From: Hyperoodon ampullatus
Taxonomy: Eukaryota; Chordata; Mammalia; Artiodactyla; Ziphiidae
Reading direction: 5' to 3'
Length of the DNA stretch: 64,000 nucleotides
NCBI GenBank assembly: GCA_949752795.1
Contig: OX457063.1
Span: 65,743,783 to 65,807,782, forward strand
Shown: in pieces, positions 24,629-36,336 of the stretch
Numbering within the stretch: the stretch's first letter is position 1
Layout: each line of letters opens with the position of its first letter
The notes under the pieces: generated by a model
The model's input: the letters and a program-made list of their open reading frames with translations, nothing else
Databases searched by the model: none
What the model was told of the DNA's origin: nothing
Translations under genes and position numbers: made by a program

Positions 24629-26745
24629 GATATTTGCAAGAATTTAATTTATAAACCAGGTGACCTGTTTGTTGGTTGGTTTGTTTTCATTGTTTGAAAT
24701 ACCTGTATCTGATATCTAAGTCACTAACTTAATGATATCAAAGCCCCTATGAAATCCATCAAATAATCAGAGGGTTGTTCAATGCCTGTGGAAACAGAGC
24801 AAAATGAGTTAAACTGCACCAAGGATTATTTTACCCATGCTGAGGAGCAACCTTGTCCTTGTCTTCCTGATGGCTAGGAGAAAATTAAGTAAGGGGTAAT
24901 AAGGTCTCAAGTATACTTTTGAAAGTCCTTATAAATTTTTTCCTTATTTGCTAAAAGGAAGCAGTTTTAAAAGTCAGGGGAAAATGTCTTTTTGTAACTC
25001 AATAATGGTAATGTACAATTTGGTTTCATAATTCTTTGATCCCAACATTAGGTTCCTGAAATAATGATAATGTGGTACTGCTGACAATGGTGCTAAGAAA
25101 GAAGGAAAGATAGAGAATTAAAGTTGGATGAGCATTCTCTGTACCCTCTGACTCCTCTAATTCAACGATCACCAGAGTCTCAGGGTCAAATCAATTTCAT
25201 TAAGAAGGTTGACTGTGTGTGCTTGTGGTTTTAGCTGGCTTACTGGTTGGTATTCCTTCATATACTAACAATGAGTGAAGATCCACTACAGAGTAGAGAG
25301 TTCATCCTCTACCCTTGTGAAGAAACAATGAAGTATAGGTTAAATGGTCATTAAGAGAAATAAGTTGTACCTCTTGTCAAGGTCTACAGTCTGTCCTTCA
25401 AGCCTTACCTCAAGGTCCTTTCTATTCCAGAAGGTTGGAAACCCAAGTGCCTACAGAGGCCAGGCTGGTGGGAATGAAGCAGGAAGCCACTGCAGTGTAC
25501 TGGAGAGCCAAGTCCTTTCTGAAGGAGCAGCCACTGCTCCATTCCAGATAATTGTTGCAAGGCAGGAATGCTGACCTAGTGTTACCACATTGTCCAGTTT
25601 CTCAGGTAAAGCAGGAAATGCAAATTTTCATGTGACATCTTTTGATTTAAATATTGTCAACTAATTCACTTGTATTATTATTCTCAAACTGTGCACGTGC
25701 CAGATACTTCCACAGGTGGGATTTGGCCCAGAGCCCTCGTGTTTGTAACTTGGTTTTATATTTTGCTTACCTTTTTGTTAAATTGCAGACTTTATTTTCT
25801 ACAGGTTTTGCTTTTCTTCAGCATGTTCTCTAAAATATTCTATGCCTGGTTTTGTGCTATTGAAACTACCTTCCTCTCCAACCTGAACATTTTGTGCATA
25901 AGTTTTCTTTGGCTGCTATATTTTCTCTGCCACCATCAGCATTCCACTGAGCAGTCAAATGCTAGATGGAGTCTCCTTGAGACACTTTTCTTATGCCACC
26001 ACTAAACATCTACAGGTATTACTACTTACTCATTTCCTTCCCGATGTGTAAGCTAAATAAACACAGTAAAAGATCATGGGACTTAGAGATTGTATGCTTT
26101 GGGCTCCCCCTTCTAGAATTTACACAGAGACTGTCTTCTTTCTCTTGCATCTTGAGAACCTTATCAGATAATTAATTAGACTATGGTTATCCTTTACATT
26201 TAATTATGTTTGCTGGAGATGTTGATTAGACTTAAGTGTTCTTAGGTATTTATGCATATAAAGAGACAATGTATTTGTTTCTTCAATGGCTGAGGAATCT
26301 TCCTATTTTCACTTTGAGTAACTTGATTGTCAGTGTTACAGGGGGTGGGTGGGAATCATTACCTCTGTGTGGAACTACTTACTCCAGGTAGGAACTTGGC
26401 ATCCATTGCCAGGTGAATTGAAGAATGCTAAAACATTTTTTAAGTAAAAGAGTACATAAACATTAGTTGTTTCAATATGTTGTACAACCCCCAGATGAAC
26501 AAAAATCACGATTGTTTCATTCTTAGTACAGTTTTGATTTTAAAAAATTGATATGCATTCTTTTTTTAACAATGATTTGACCTATTGAGCTGCCTTGAGT
26601 AGCCAAAACACTAGTAATTCACAGACAAAATGTGAAAATAACCCCTTAAGCTTGCTTAATGCACTCTTAAAAAGATTATGTAAATGTAAGCAAGTATTTT
26701 TTATAAATAATCTTTATGAGAAATTTTACTATACCATAGAAAAGC
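24629..26745. other. Unassigned sequence
   Basis: No exon or RNA gene was recognised. 25,380-25,600 is somewhat GC-richer and may be an old repeat, but I could not assign it. Confidence 0.5.
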
Positions 26746-26762
26746 AAAAATAGCCAACTATG

Positions 26763-26970
26763 GGGCTTCCCTGGTGGCGCAGTGGTTGGGAGTCCGCCTG
26801 CCAATGCAGGGGATGTGGGTTCGTGCCCCGGTCCGGGAGGATCCCACATGCCGCGGAGCGGCTGGGCCCGTGAGCCATGGCTGCTGAGCCTGCGCGTCTG
26901 GAGCCTGTGCTCCACGGCAGGGGAGGCCACAGTGGTGAGAGGCCCGCGTACCACAAAAAAAAAAAAAAAA
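26763..26970 (+). repeat. CHR-type SINE with 17-bp target duplication
   Basis: Sense copy starting gggcttccctggtggcgcag with an A tail of about 17. Exact target duplication aaaaatagccaactatg at 26,746-26,762 and 26,971-26,987. Confidence 0.95.
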
Positions 26971-27239
26971 AAAAATAGCCAACTATGTTGATGCCAAATG
27001 TACAGAAATATATCATAAATCAGTTTTCCTTCAGAGTTATCGTGAATTTATTAATTAGTTTATAAATGTTCTGGTGTGACCTGTTATTACACTTTAAAAC
27101 AGTTCTCTGAATTTTTTTTAAAGAATATGTATTTGGGAGCTGTGATTGTTCACTTTTTGGCTTTTAAGAAAGTAAAATGCATCATAAGCATTTTCTACAT
27201 GTACATACAAACCCTCACTTTCCTTCTATATATATTTTT

Positions 27240-27463
27240 GTTTGTTTGTTTGTTTTTGTTTGTTTGTTTTTGCGATACACGGGCCTCTCACTGTTGTGGT
27301 CTCTCCCGTTGCGGAGCACAGGCTTCGGATGCACAGGCTCAGCGGCCATGGCTCACGGGCCTAGCCGCTCCATGGCATGTGGGATCCTCCCGGACCGGGG
27401 CATGAACCCGTATCCCCTACATAGGCAGGCAGACTCTCAACCACTGCGCCACCAGAGAAGCCC
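27240..27463 (-). repeat. CHR-type SINE with (TTTG)n tail
   Basis: Inverted CHR SINE whose tail on this strand is tttg repeats. Approximate target duplication ccttctatat(at)attttt at 27,222-27,239 and 27,464-27,477. It forms an inverted pair with the SINE at 26,763-26,970. Confidence 0.92.
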
Positions 27464-27477
27464 CCTTCTATATTTTT

Positions 27478-28317
27478 AAAGGCACAAGGGAAGCTGTAAC
27501 TTGAAGTTAGGTGCCTCAATTGCTTTTTCTTTGTAGTCATGTAGAATGACGAGCGCAAAGAAGAAGCTCAGTTATGTGTAGTAATGCATGTGAATTCCTG
27601 AATATTATAAGGGGGAGTTATAAAGAGAACTAATTTAGACCTGGAAAGCCAAATAATGACTGGAGAAACCAGGGAAGGCCTCTCTGAGGAAGTGACATGT
27701 AAACTGAGATAAACAGTAGTTGGTTTAATGAAAAACATGGGGATGGCAGATGACATTGCAAGCAGAAAAGTAAGGGTGATAGCCTGAGGCATTTTAGAAC
27801 CAATCAAAGGGATAGCCTTAATTTTTCTTTCTACTATTTAGGTCAGTCAGGTTAATGTGGTATTCTTTCTGACTCTCCCTATCTTTTTCTCCACTTAGCT
27901 AAAACAGAAAGAGAAATAATAGCATAATACTAGGCACAAAGCTTGTGACTATTTCCAATAAAAATCTTCCCTAATGCTTTTAAGTATTGGGGAAACATTA
28001 ATTAGCTGTTCTATTGATATAACATTTAATTTTCTTGGAAATAATAGTTTTCCTAATTACAGATCCAACACATTTTTATTATAAAAAATTTTTTGAAAAT
28101 ATAGAAAAGCAATGAAGAAAATAAAAGTCACTCATGTTCCTGCTATCCAGGGACAAGCACGGGGAAGATAGTGCTGTTCTATTCCTATATCTACATAAAC
28201 AGTAGCATTTTTGTAAATGAAGATTTATAACTATACATGCAACTTTGTCATGTGTTTTTTCACCTGACAATGTCATGGACCTTTTCGATAACATGATTTT
28301 AATAGCTATGTATAAAT
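27478..28317. other. Ancient repeat remnants
   Basis: 27,640-27,800 resembles the ancient dispersed repeat ('gggaaggcctctctgaggaa'). 28,050-28,300 looks like another old element that I cannot name. No coding signal. Confidence 0.45.
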
Positions 28318-28475
28318 AATAACAACTTAGATATTTATTATGTGCTAGGTACTAGTTTAAGACTTTTAACTTACTGTATCCCCAGAACAGAACAGTTCTA
28401 TAAAATCTCCATTTTATAAGGAAAGAAATTTTTTTTAACTTTTCCAAGGTCACAAGCAATTAAAATGTACAGCTA
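28318..28475 (+). repeat. MIR SINE
   Basis: Diverged sense MIR: 'tattatgtgctaggtactag', 'tctccattttataaggaaag' and 'ttccaaggtcacaagc'. Confidence 0.65.
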
Positions 28476-29754
28476 CATAGCATCTCAGTACTGTACTTAA
28501 TTTAAATAAAACCCTATTTTAGACTTCTAGATCATTTCCAGTATAGTGTTTGGCTATTTGAAATAATACTCATGATTCTGTGGGTTGGAAGTCTAGGCTG
28601 GGCTTAACTGGGACAGCTCATCCCTGTTCCACATGGTGCTGGCTGGGCTCAGTTACATGTCTGGGGCTTCAGCTGGACTAGCTGGACCAGCTGGACTTTT
28701 CTCTCTCCACAGAGTAATAAATCCCAATTCCTGATGGAAGGAACTACAAAATATTTGTGGCCAATTGCAATCTACTGCATTCAGCACTTAATCCTCCAAA
28801 GGCTTCTATGTGCCGAGAATGTGTAAGTTGCTGAACGTTGGTAACATGAAATGGCCTGTGTAAGTAATCCTCCTGACCATAGATGGACATAGGTCAGGAT
28901 GCTTGTTACCTTGACTCTGAAGACTGGCCTCATTCTCAGGAGCCTATCCCTATACCTTCAGAGTTTGTGAAAAAATGTAACCTTCCACGTGAATGTGATC
29001 CTCATGCACAGTTTTTGAATGTTTACACTCTTCTGCACTGAAGGGGCAAGGACGTTTGAAACTAGAGAGTTTTAGTGATCAGAGCAGGAAAGATGTGCAT
29101 GCGGTATCCTGATACAACTGTATAAAGCAGGTGTAAATGTACTGGGGTACTTTGGGGTGAGTAAGTAGAGCCTGGCAGAGGCATTAGGTCTCTTACAAAA
29201 GATGTATCTGAGAGGTATGTTTTGGAAGAGGTGGCTGCACAGTGAATATAAGAACCAAATGAAAATAATAACCAGAGTTAAAATGAGGCTACTTTTTGGA
29301 AGGTTTTTTTTTTAATGAAAGAAGATATAACTGTAAGATAAGTGTGCTCATAAAAATGCATAGCTTGAGTAAGTAGGTGAAAGGTGAAACAAATGGGAAG
29401 GTTGAATGGGAAGGCTGGCTAAATACTTTTAAGGAACTGTTTAAATAATTGATATGAGGATGAAAGATCACTGAAAAGGGAAATGTCATTCAGGGTTACC
29501 CTAACAAGCATAATTTAACTTAATAATGATGGAAAGATGATGAGTATATCCATTCATTACCCAATCAAATGATAACGTTGTAGCCACTCAGACATTACTC
29601 TTCAAAATGCTAATGCTTATGTTATTTCTTAATCCAATTATACCTGTTGTTGTGTGTACATATTGTTTTGGAATTTAAGTATAGAGGTAGGTTTTATGTG
29701 AGCCTTTTTTCTCAATTGGAGAACATGAGGCATTCACCCTTGCAAATGCCAGAA
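28476..29754. other. Unassigned sequence
   Basis: No exon or RNA gene was recognised. The GC-richer stretch at 28,560-28,700 may be an old LTR-type repeat (uncertain). Confidence 0.45.
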
Positions 29755-29769
29755 TGGAGGAGACTTCTT

Positions 29770-29816
29770 TTTTCTATTTTTTTAAATTTTTTTATTGAAG
29801 TATATAGTTGATTTAC
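29770..29816 (-). mobile_element. 47-bp L1 3'-end micro-insertion
   Basis: A T-rich tract followed by ttattgaagtatatagttga, the reverse of the last bases of the young L1. Flanked by an exact 15-bp target duplication, tggaggagacttctt, at 29,755-29,769 and 29,817-29,831. This is an extremely 5'-truncated insertion. Confidence 0.85.
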
Positions 29817-29831
29817 TGGAGGAGACTTCTT

Positions 29832-30476
29832 AACTTTGAGTATTTCCTGAGTTAAGTTTATAATCATTGTATAAAAAGTACAAAAGATAACATACTTATA
29901 TAACATTAAATGTTGGTGTTTTACCTAATTTACATCGTCTCACCTTGGTAAATCAATAGCTCATTCAGGATTCATTCTGTCCTACTGTGTATCCAAGTAA
30001 TGAGCACAAGATTAATGCGTGATGTCATTATAAGCATTTTAATAGAATTTACTCATAATATCACATGACTTAAAAATCAATTCATTATTTTTACCATTAA
30101 TCAAGTTTGTGTGACATTATTCAGAAGAATGTATGGTTTGATGTTATTCAGAAAGATTTATGAAGATTACCTACTTATTTTCATGATGTCATATTCTCTG
30201 ATATTTAGTCTTCATGGTGTTTTGGGTGTAACTTTTAAAATATACACTTATCACTGCATAACATAGTGAATTTATTCTTAGGTTGACAAGAATGTCAGTA
30301 AAGCAGATAGAGAAAAAAGGTCTATTGCATTAATTATCATCCTGTTGAAATACAAGTTTCATTTTTATATGGTTGCATTCATCTATTTTAGTGGTTCCAT
30401 TATTAATCCAATTAAAGTGTATATATAAACCATTTAAATAAAACTCTGATGCACTTTACAAATAAAGTATAAAGTT
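29832..30476. other. Unassigned AT-rich sequence
   Basis: No gene, RNA or repeat was recognised. Confidence 0.5.
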
Positions 30477-30491
30477 AGCATATTGTTTTTT

Positions 30492-30664
30492 ATGCTGTGG
30501 CCCCTCCCATTGCGGAGCACAGGCTCCAGAGGTGCAGGCTCAGCGGCCATGGCTCACGGGCTTAGCCACTCCGCGGCATGTGGGATCCTCCCGGTCTGGG
30601 GCACGAACCCCTGTCCCCTGCATCGGCAGGCGGACTCTCAACCACTGCGCCACCAGGGAAGCCC
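30492..30664 (-). repeat. CHR SINE lacking its 3' end and tail
   Basis: Inverted CHR copy starting within the element at atgctgtggcccctcccatt. It lacks the terminal gcgtaccgc and the A tail. The right side is complete to gggaagccc. Flanked by agcatattgtttttt at 30,477-30,491 and 30,665-30,679, so the shortened form itself inserted. Confidence 0.88.
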
Positions 30665-31341
30665 AGCATATTGTTTTTTTTAGAAGCCCTATCATACTTT
30701 TGCTACACAGAAGTTATTACTCAGAGATTTTGAGATCATTAGGGACAAATCTAGAGCAAAAAATATCCTTTGTATTTTTTGTCAACATGCATAGTCACCA
30801 GCTTCTATTGACTTCTTTTAAAAACTTTTCTTTCATTTTAGACGCCTGTGTTGCTAAAACTTTACAGGTCTACGTCGTAAAAATCAAAATATAAAGCTGT
30901 ATTGGCTAACTAGAATGTAGCCATTGTAGTAACTTGTAACTAGTCTTCATCAAGTATTTAAGCACCTCCTGTAGGCCAGGGGTACTACACCAGGAAGTGG
31001 GACTATTGGAGAAACCTAGAGAAACAAGTCCCTGCTGTGAGGAGTTTACATTCCTGTGGGGAGAGATAGGCAATAAACAAACAAAAAATGATAAGAAAAG
31101 AATCAGTTAATAAGAGGTATCAGTGAATTAACAAAGTTTCAGAAAATACCTAGGATTTACAGTGTGGTCTCCTTGAGGTGACATCTAATTTGAATTCTGA
31201 ATGAAGCCAATGCAAAGAAGTGAATCAAGTCACTAAAATTCAATTCACCAAAAGTCGACTCTCATAGACTAATTTGCATATTGAAAGGTGGTTGGAAAAT
31301 GAAATTGTTGGTAGAATGGTGGCAGATATTCTCAGAACACA

Positions 31342-31368
31342 TACACACACTCACACACACACACACAC
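31342..31368 (+). repeat. (CA)n microsatellite
   Basis: Short impure CA run, about 13 units. Confidence 0.85.
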
Positions 31369-31393
31369 CTTTGTGAATTTTGTTATTGCTACC

Positions 31394-31460
31394 AGAAATG
31401 TTTAAATTAACATTTAAATGTTTAAATTAATTAATTTAATTTAAATTAAATTTAAATTAT
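31394..31460. repeat. AT-rich palindromic stretch
   Basis: Repeated tttaaatt and aatttaaa blocks that can pair with each other; only A and T for most of the length. Confidence 0.65.
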
Positions 31461-31919
31461 GTTCTAAGTATAAGATCTATCCCTGATCCTTAGTATTAGT
31501 GAGATGGAGGTGCCTTTCATATTACAATAACTTTTCTGTTTTAACCTGTGTCTACTGGGCTTGAACCAAGCCATATAAACAGGGTGTGTCATAATGGAAT
31601 CTTTGGGGAAGGGGTGAAGCGAAAATGTTGTGGATATGTAGTTTTTATGTTAAATTTGGAAGAGAGGAGAAACTGGTGTTTTCATCATAAAACTAGAAAA
31701 ATAAAACTTGACTAAATCTTGAATGATTGGTCTATATAGAAGATAAAGTTATCAGAATCTCGGAGGCAAATAGAATAGATTTTAATATTCAGCAAAAGAG
31801 GACATGCATGGATTTCAAAAGTTTGAGAAGCATGGCCTGAAATGTTTTCCTAAAACTACCCTCTTGGCACTTTAGGAAATTTATCAAAGGCCCTAAAATT
31901 ATGCAATTCTATTTTAGCA

Positions 31920-33110
31920 GATACTTCTAAGTGAATTATCAAAATGGCCATAGATTTATGTACAGAGATATTTACCTCAGATTTATTTGTAATTGTGAAA
32001 ATTTAGGAGAAAATCTATGTCCACAAAAGGGAAGTAAGTAAATAAATTACAAACCTCTGTCCAAGAAAATTCTAAGCAATTAAAAGTCATATTTTGGAAA
32101 AATATTTAATGCCATAGTAAAATGCTCAAGGTGAAAATAAAGTATAAAGTGGTAACAATTCAATATTTAAAGGAAAGAAGGCACCATTATACATAGAAAA
32201 AAATGGAATTAGTGTAGCTACGTTAGAGAGCAATTTGGCAGTGCCTCTAAAGTTTAAATGTGCAGACCCTACAACCCAACATTAATATGATTGATATACA
32301 AATAGATGAATAATTGTAAAGTCATATGTTAGAATACCATTCAAATGTTTAAAATTAACAAATTGGATCTATATATCTGCAACAGAGATAGATCTATGTA
32401 TCTCAACAGAGATAGCACTCAAAGCAATGTTGAATTTTAAAAAGGAAGTTGCAGAATGATATATATGTATAATAGTATTTATGTAAAAACTTTAAAATAC
32501 ATATAACAAAACCAAATATTGTTTACATATATACATAAGGAATAAACATAAAAACATAGCCTCGGGCTTCCCTGGTGGCGCAGTTGTTAAGAATCCGCCT
32601 GTCAATGCAGGGGACACGGGTTCGAGCCCTGGTCCGGGAAGATCGCACATGCCCCGGAGCAACTAAGTCCATGCGCCACAACTACTGAGCCTGCGCTCTA
32701 GAGCCCGCAAGCCACAGCTACTGAGCCTGCATGCTGCAGCTACTAAAGCCCACATGCCTAGAACCCATGCTCCGCAACCAGAGAAGCGACCGCAATGAGA
32801 AGCCCGCGCACAGCAAGGAAGAGTAGCCCCCACTCGCCGCAACTAGAGAAAGCCCGCACGCGGCACTGAAGACCCAACGCAGCCAAAAATAAATAAATAA
32901 AATAAATAAATTTATTTAAAAAAAAAAAAACGTAGCCTGGAAAGATACAGACCAAAATAAGGATGTTAGTTGCCTTTAAGCCAGAGGGGAGGTGAATAGG
33001 ATGAAAAAGAGAAACTGGATGGGGGTGAGGGGTAGTATTTAACTTCATCTGTAATATTTTTAAAGTGTTTTATTTTTTAAAATAAGCAAAAGTGACAAAA
33101 TGCTTACCTT
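31920..33110 (+). mobile_element. Ancient sense L1M, ORF2 end and 3' UTR
   Basis: The diverged order 'agagagcaatttggcagtg', 'accctacaacccaacatta', 'gttgcagaatgatat' and 'gccagaggggaggtgaatag' is that of an old L1 3' end. Interrupted by a long-form CHR SINE at 32,564-32,935. Confidence 0.7.
32564..32935 (+). repeat. Long-form CHR SINE
   Basis: Sense copy from gggcttccctggtggcgcag through repeated ctactgagcctgc units to a tail of aaataaataaataaa plus A run. Flanked by near-duplicates acatagcct and acgtagcct. Confidence 0.92.
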
Positions 33111-33540
33111 GTGAATTTGGAGTAGTGGTTCATTGTTTATTAGATTAAGTTCTTTTTTTTAATGTGTGCTTTTAGAAATTTCCAAAAACAATGACTGAAA
33201 GAAAGTCATCCATGTTTGCAGTGGTTATGATTCAACAGTGAGATTACAGTTCAATTTTAATTTTCATCTCAAACATCTCTGAATTTTCCAAATTTACAAA
33301 ATGAATGTTGAGGAAATCAATGCCACTTAGAGATAAATAGATGATAACTATATAGTTACTGGACCTCAGCTGCGTGAGGGGTTCCTAAGGCCCTTACAAC
33401 TGAGCTGCCTCTAGAACGGTGAAGTATCAGCCAAAAAAAGGATGACCCTCCCAGGAACAAAAGGAAGTAGCAGGCTGACTGCCTGCATGGTGTAGAAATG
33501 TAAAACCGGTCATGTCCAGGGAGGGAAAGCAGGGGCATTA
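33111..33540. other. Unassigned sequence
   Basis: No exon or identifiable repeat up to the MER5-type element. Confidence 0.45.
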
Positions 33541-33548
33541 GTCTAAGC

Positions 33549-33732
33549 CAGTGGGTCTCAAGCTTGAGCATGCATTAGAATCACCTAGAGGGCTTGTTAA
33601 AAAACAGACTGCCCCCAGAGTTTCTAATTTAGAAAGTATGGGGTCAGTCCTGTGAATTGTATTTCTGACATGTTCCCAGATGTTAGTAACAATAATGATG
33701 CTTGTCGCAGGACCATGCTTTGAGAACCGCTG
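33549..33732 (+). mobile_element. MER5A-like hAT DNA transposon (non-autonomous)
   Basis: 184 bp with terminal inverted repeats cagtgggtctcaagc and gctttgagaaccgctg, and the internal block 'ttagaatcacctagagggct' of MER5. Flanked by an exact 8-bp target duplication, gtctaagc (33,541-33,548 and 33,733-33,740), as expected for hAT elements. Confidence 0.9.
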
Positions 33733-34145
33733 GTCTAAGCAAAACCCAGCCGTCAGATATTTCTATTTTTGATTATTGAAATATGAGGGAGACATTTGGC
33801 AGAAATGAATCCAATGTCATTATCTGGCAGATCTACAAATTACTTAATGGAGTGAGCCAGTCAGTCTTGGGGAAGTTGGAGTCACACGCAAGAGCAGGCA
33901 AACAAACAAAAAAAAAAGAAAGAAAGAGGCATCAAAAAGTCAGAAAGCTTGAAAGTAAGGAAAATGAGAGCTGGTCCAATCTAAAGACCACAGACCACAG
34001 AAGAGATTTCTTTAGGAAAAAGCAAGGTAATAAAATGAGCATGAAAAAGAACTGTAAAAAAAAAGTTTCACTCATCGGGGTCTGTTGCTGTTTGGCCAAA
34101 CTGGGAGTCCAGGATCACACAAAATTCTTATCTCTGTCACATTTT

Positions 34146-34530
34146 CACTAGCACTGGGAACTCCACTGGGCTGGAAACTTCTTGAGGACAGGAACTGTCC
34201 CTTCCTTGCTCTCTCCATCCTTTCTCGTCCCGCTCCCTGCCTCTTTCCTTTCTATTCTTCCCCACTCAGCAGCTTTTTTTTTTTTTTTTTTTTTGCCACA
34301 CCGCCTGCAGGATCTTACTTCCCTGACCAGGAATCGAACTCTCACCCCCTGCAGTGGAAGTGCAGAGTCTTAACTACTGGACTGCCAGGGAAGTCCCTCA
34401 GCACCTCTTTAGTACCAAACACAAATATTTCCTGGGGCTTTGGATAAACTGGTGTCTTACCATCTTTGTAATCCAGAACATAGCATAGTGCCTCGTACAT
34501 AATAGACACTCATTAACTGTTAAATGAAAC
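34146..34530 (+). repeat. L2 LINE 3' end split by a SINE
   Basis: 'gctggaaacttcttgaggac' before and 'cataatagacactcattaac' after the SINE at 34,274-34,396 are consecutive parts of an L2 tail. Confidence 0.6.
34274..34396 (-). repeat. Older tRNA-derived SINE (CHR/Bov-tA-related)
   Basis: Inverted copy: T tail, then 'ctgaccaggaatcgaactct', ending 'ccagggaagtcc'. Approximate target duplication ctcagcagc and ctcagcacc at 34,265-34,273 and 34,397-34,405. Confidence 0.85.
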
Positions 34531-35125
34531 ATGAATAAAACACATATGTGATCAGCAGGGGTCGGTGAATGGGAGACAGAAATAGGAAGCTGTGCCTGCA
34601 AGCAGGTCATTTCTTTGAGAGGCATAGGCCCAGTGGAGTGGGCCCAGAAATGCAAATTAGCACCCTGAGTCACCATTGAGAATGTACTACTTGGCACTAT
34701 CCTTTACACCCCACATTTTTCCCAATAAATTTTTGCTGGTTTTCCCATTGCCTGCCAGTGTTTCCCACACCCATCCCCATGGTTCCTGACTTTCAGCTAT
34801 TATAGTATTTGCTTCATTACAACACCTTTAATCTGCCTCAGAGCCAAGGCTGCAATAAGGTGTATGCCTGAATCATGACGCCTTTTACTATAAAGCATTC
34901 TCCTGCTTTCCCAATGAAGAGACCTAAAAATAGATTTAGGGCCAACTTAAATATGTAGACTTTTAAGAATGCAGATTGAGTAGTTTTGTGTATACTTACA
35001 CTATGTGTTGATTGAGTTATACATGCATGTATATTTAAAACAATCTAAAATATTAATTTTTATTTAAATTTTTTAAAGTTTTAATATTATGATATGAATC
35101 TTAAGTCATTTAACACAGTTTTTGA
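34531..35125. other. Unassigned sequence
   Basis: No exon, RNA gene or clear element was seen. Confidence 0.5.
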
Positions 35126-35255
35126 GGAACTTCCCTGGCAGTTCAGTGGTTAAAACTTCTTGCTCCCAATGCAGGGGATGTGGGTTCAATCCCTGCTTGG
35201 GGAACTAAGATCCTACATGCCACATAGCCAAAAAAAAAATTAACAAAAAAAAAAA
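35126..35255 (+). repeat. Older tRNA-derived SINE (CHR/Bov-tA-related)
   Basis: Sense copy: gaacttccctggcagttcag, then ggggatgtgggttcaatccc, then an A-rich tail interrupted by ttaac. The right boundary is approximate. Confidence 0.82.
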
Positions 35256-35305
35256 GTGATTGGATTAACACACAACTTTCTAGTTGTCAGGTCATAAGAG
35301 GTGAT

Positions 35306-35383
35306 AAATATGTTTCTATTGTCAGTTAGAAGGAGGTTGTATGTAAATATGTTTTTATTGTCAGTTAGAAGGAGGTTGTGTGG
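35306..35383 (+). repeat. 39-bp tandem duplication
   Basis: Two nearly exact head-to-tail units, at 35,306-35,344 and 35,345-35,383. Each has aaatatgttt followed by tattgtcagttagaagg. The units differ at only one or two positions, so the duplication is recent. Confidence 0.85.
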
Positions 35384-35589
35384 GTATATGTGTAATGCCA
35401 TAATTATGGGTCTATCTCTGTCTTGCAATTAGAAAGTTGCAAGAGCAAGCAAATTGTTTTAACTGGAGTAAGTGGATCAAGTTGGAAGAAGAAAACACGT
35501 TGAGTTTGACATGTGATTTTAACAGCAGAGGACATAAGAGTGGTTTAGTACACTTACCAGTTTATTCTATTTTTAAAAGTGTACAGCTT

Positions 35590-36322
35590 AGAACAGTATG
35601 GAGGTTCCTTAAAAAACCAAAAATGGAACTACCATATGATCCAGCAATCCCATTACTGGGCATATACCCTGAGAAAACCATAATTCAAAAAGAGACATGT
35701 ACCACAATGTTCATTGCAGCACTATTTACAATAGCCAAGACATAGAAGCAACCTAAGTGTCCCTCGACAGATGAATGGGTAAAGAAGATGTGGCACATAT
35801 ATACAATGGAATATTACTCAGCCATAAAAAGAAACAAAATTGAACTATTTGTAGTGAGGTGGATGGACCTAGAGTCTGTCATACAGAGTGAAATAAGTCA
35901 GAAAGAGAAAAACAAACACCGTATGCTAACACATATATATGGAATCGAAAAGCAAACAAACAAAAATGGTTCTGATGAACCTAGGGACAGGACAGGAATA
36001 AAGATGCAGACATAGAGAATGGACTTGAGGACACAGGGGGGGAAGGGAAAGCTGGGACTAAGTGAGAGAGTAGCACTGACATATATACACTACCAAATGT
36101 AAAATAGATAGCTAGTGGGAAGCAGCCGCATCGTACAAGGATATCAGCTCGGTGCTTTGTGACCACCTAGTAGGGTGGGATAGGGAGAGTGGGAGGGAGA
36201 CGCAAGAGGGAGGGGATGTGGGGATATATGTATACTTATAGCTGGTTCACTTTGTTATACAGCAGAAACTAACACAACATTGTAAAGCAATTATATTCCA
36301 ATAAAGATGTTAAAAAAAAAAG
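35590..36322 (+). mobile_element. 5'-truncated L1 3' end, sense strand
   Basis: Sense L1: the end of ORF2 (open frame through ETCTTMFIAALFTIAKT and MWHIYTMEYYSAIKRNKIE), then the 3' UTR ending caataaagatgttaaaaaaa. Target duplication aaagtgtacagctt at 35,576-35,589 and, with one change, 36,323-36,336. It lies about 445 bp upstream of the first MBD5 coding exon's best acceptor. Confidence 0.92.
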
Positions 36323-36336
36323 AAAGTGTGCAGCTT

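Noticed and set aside
31342..31368. CA repeat as a functional Z-DNA element
   Set aside because: A short ordinary microsatellite; nothing in the sequence supports a function.
33783..34151. 122-codon lysine-rich plus-strand frame
   Set aside because: The composition follows an A-rich tract. No family resemblance, signal or splice context.
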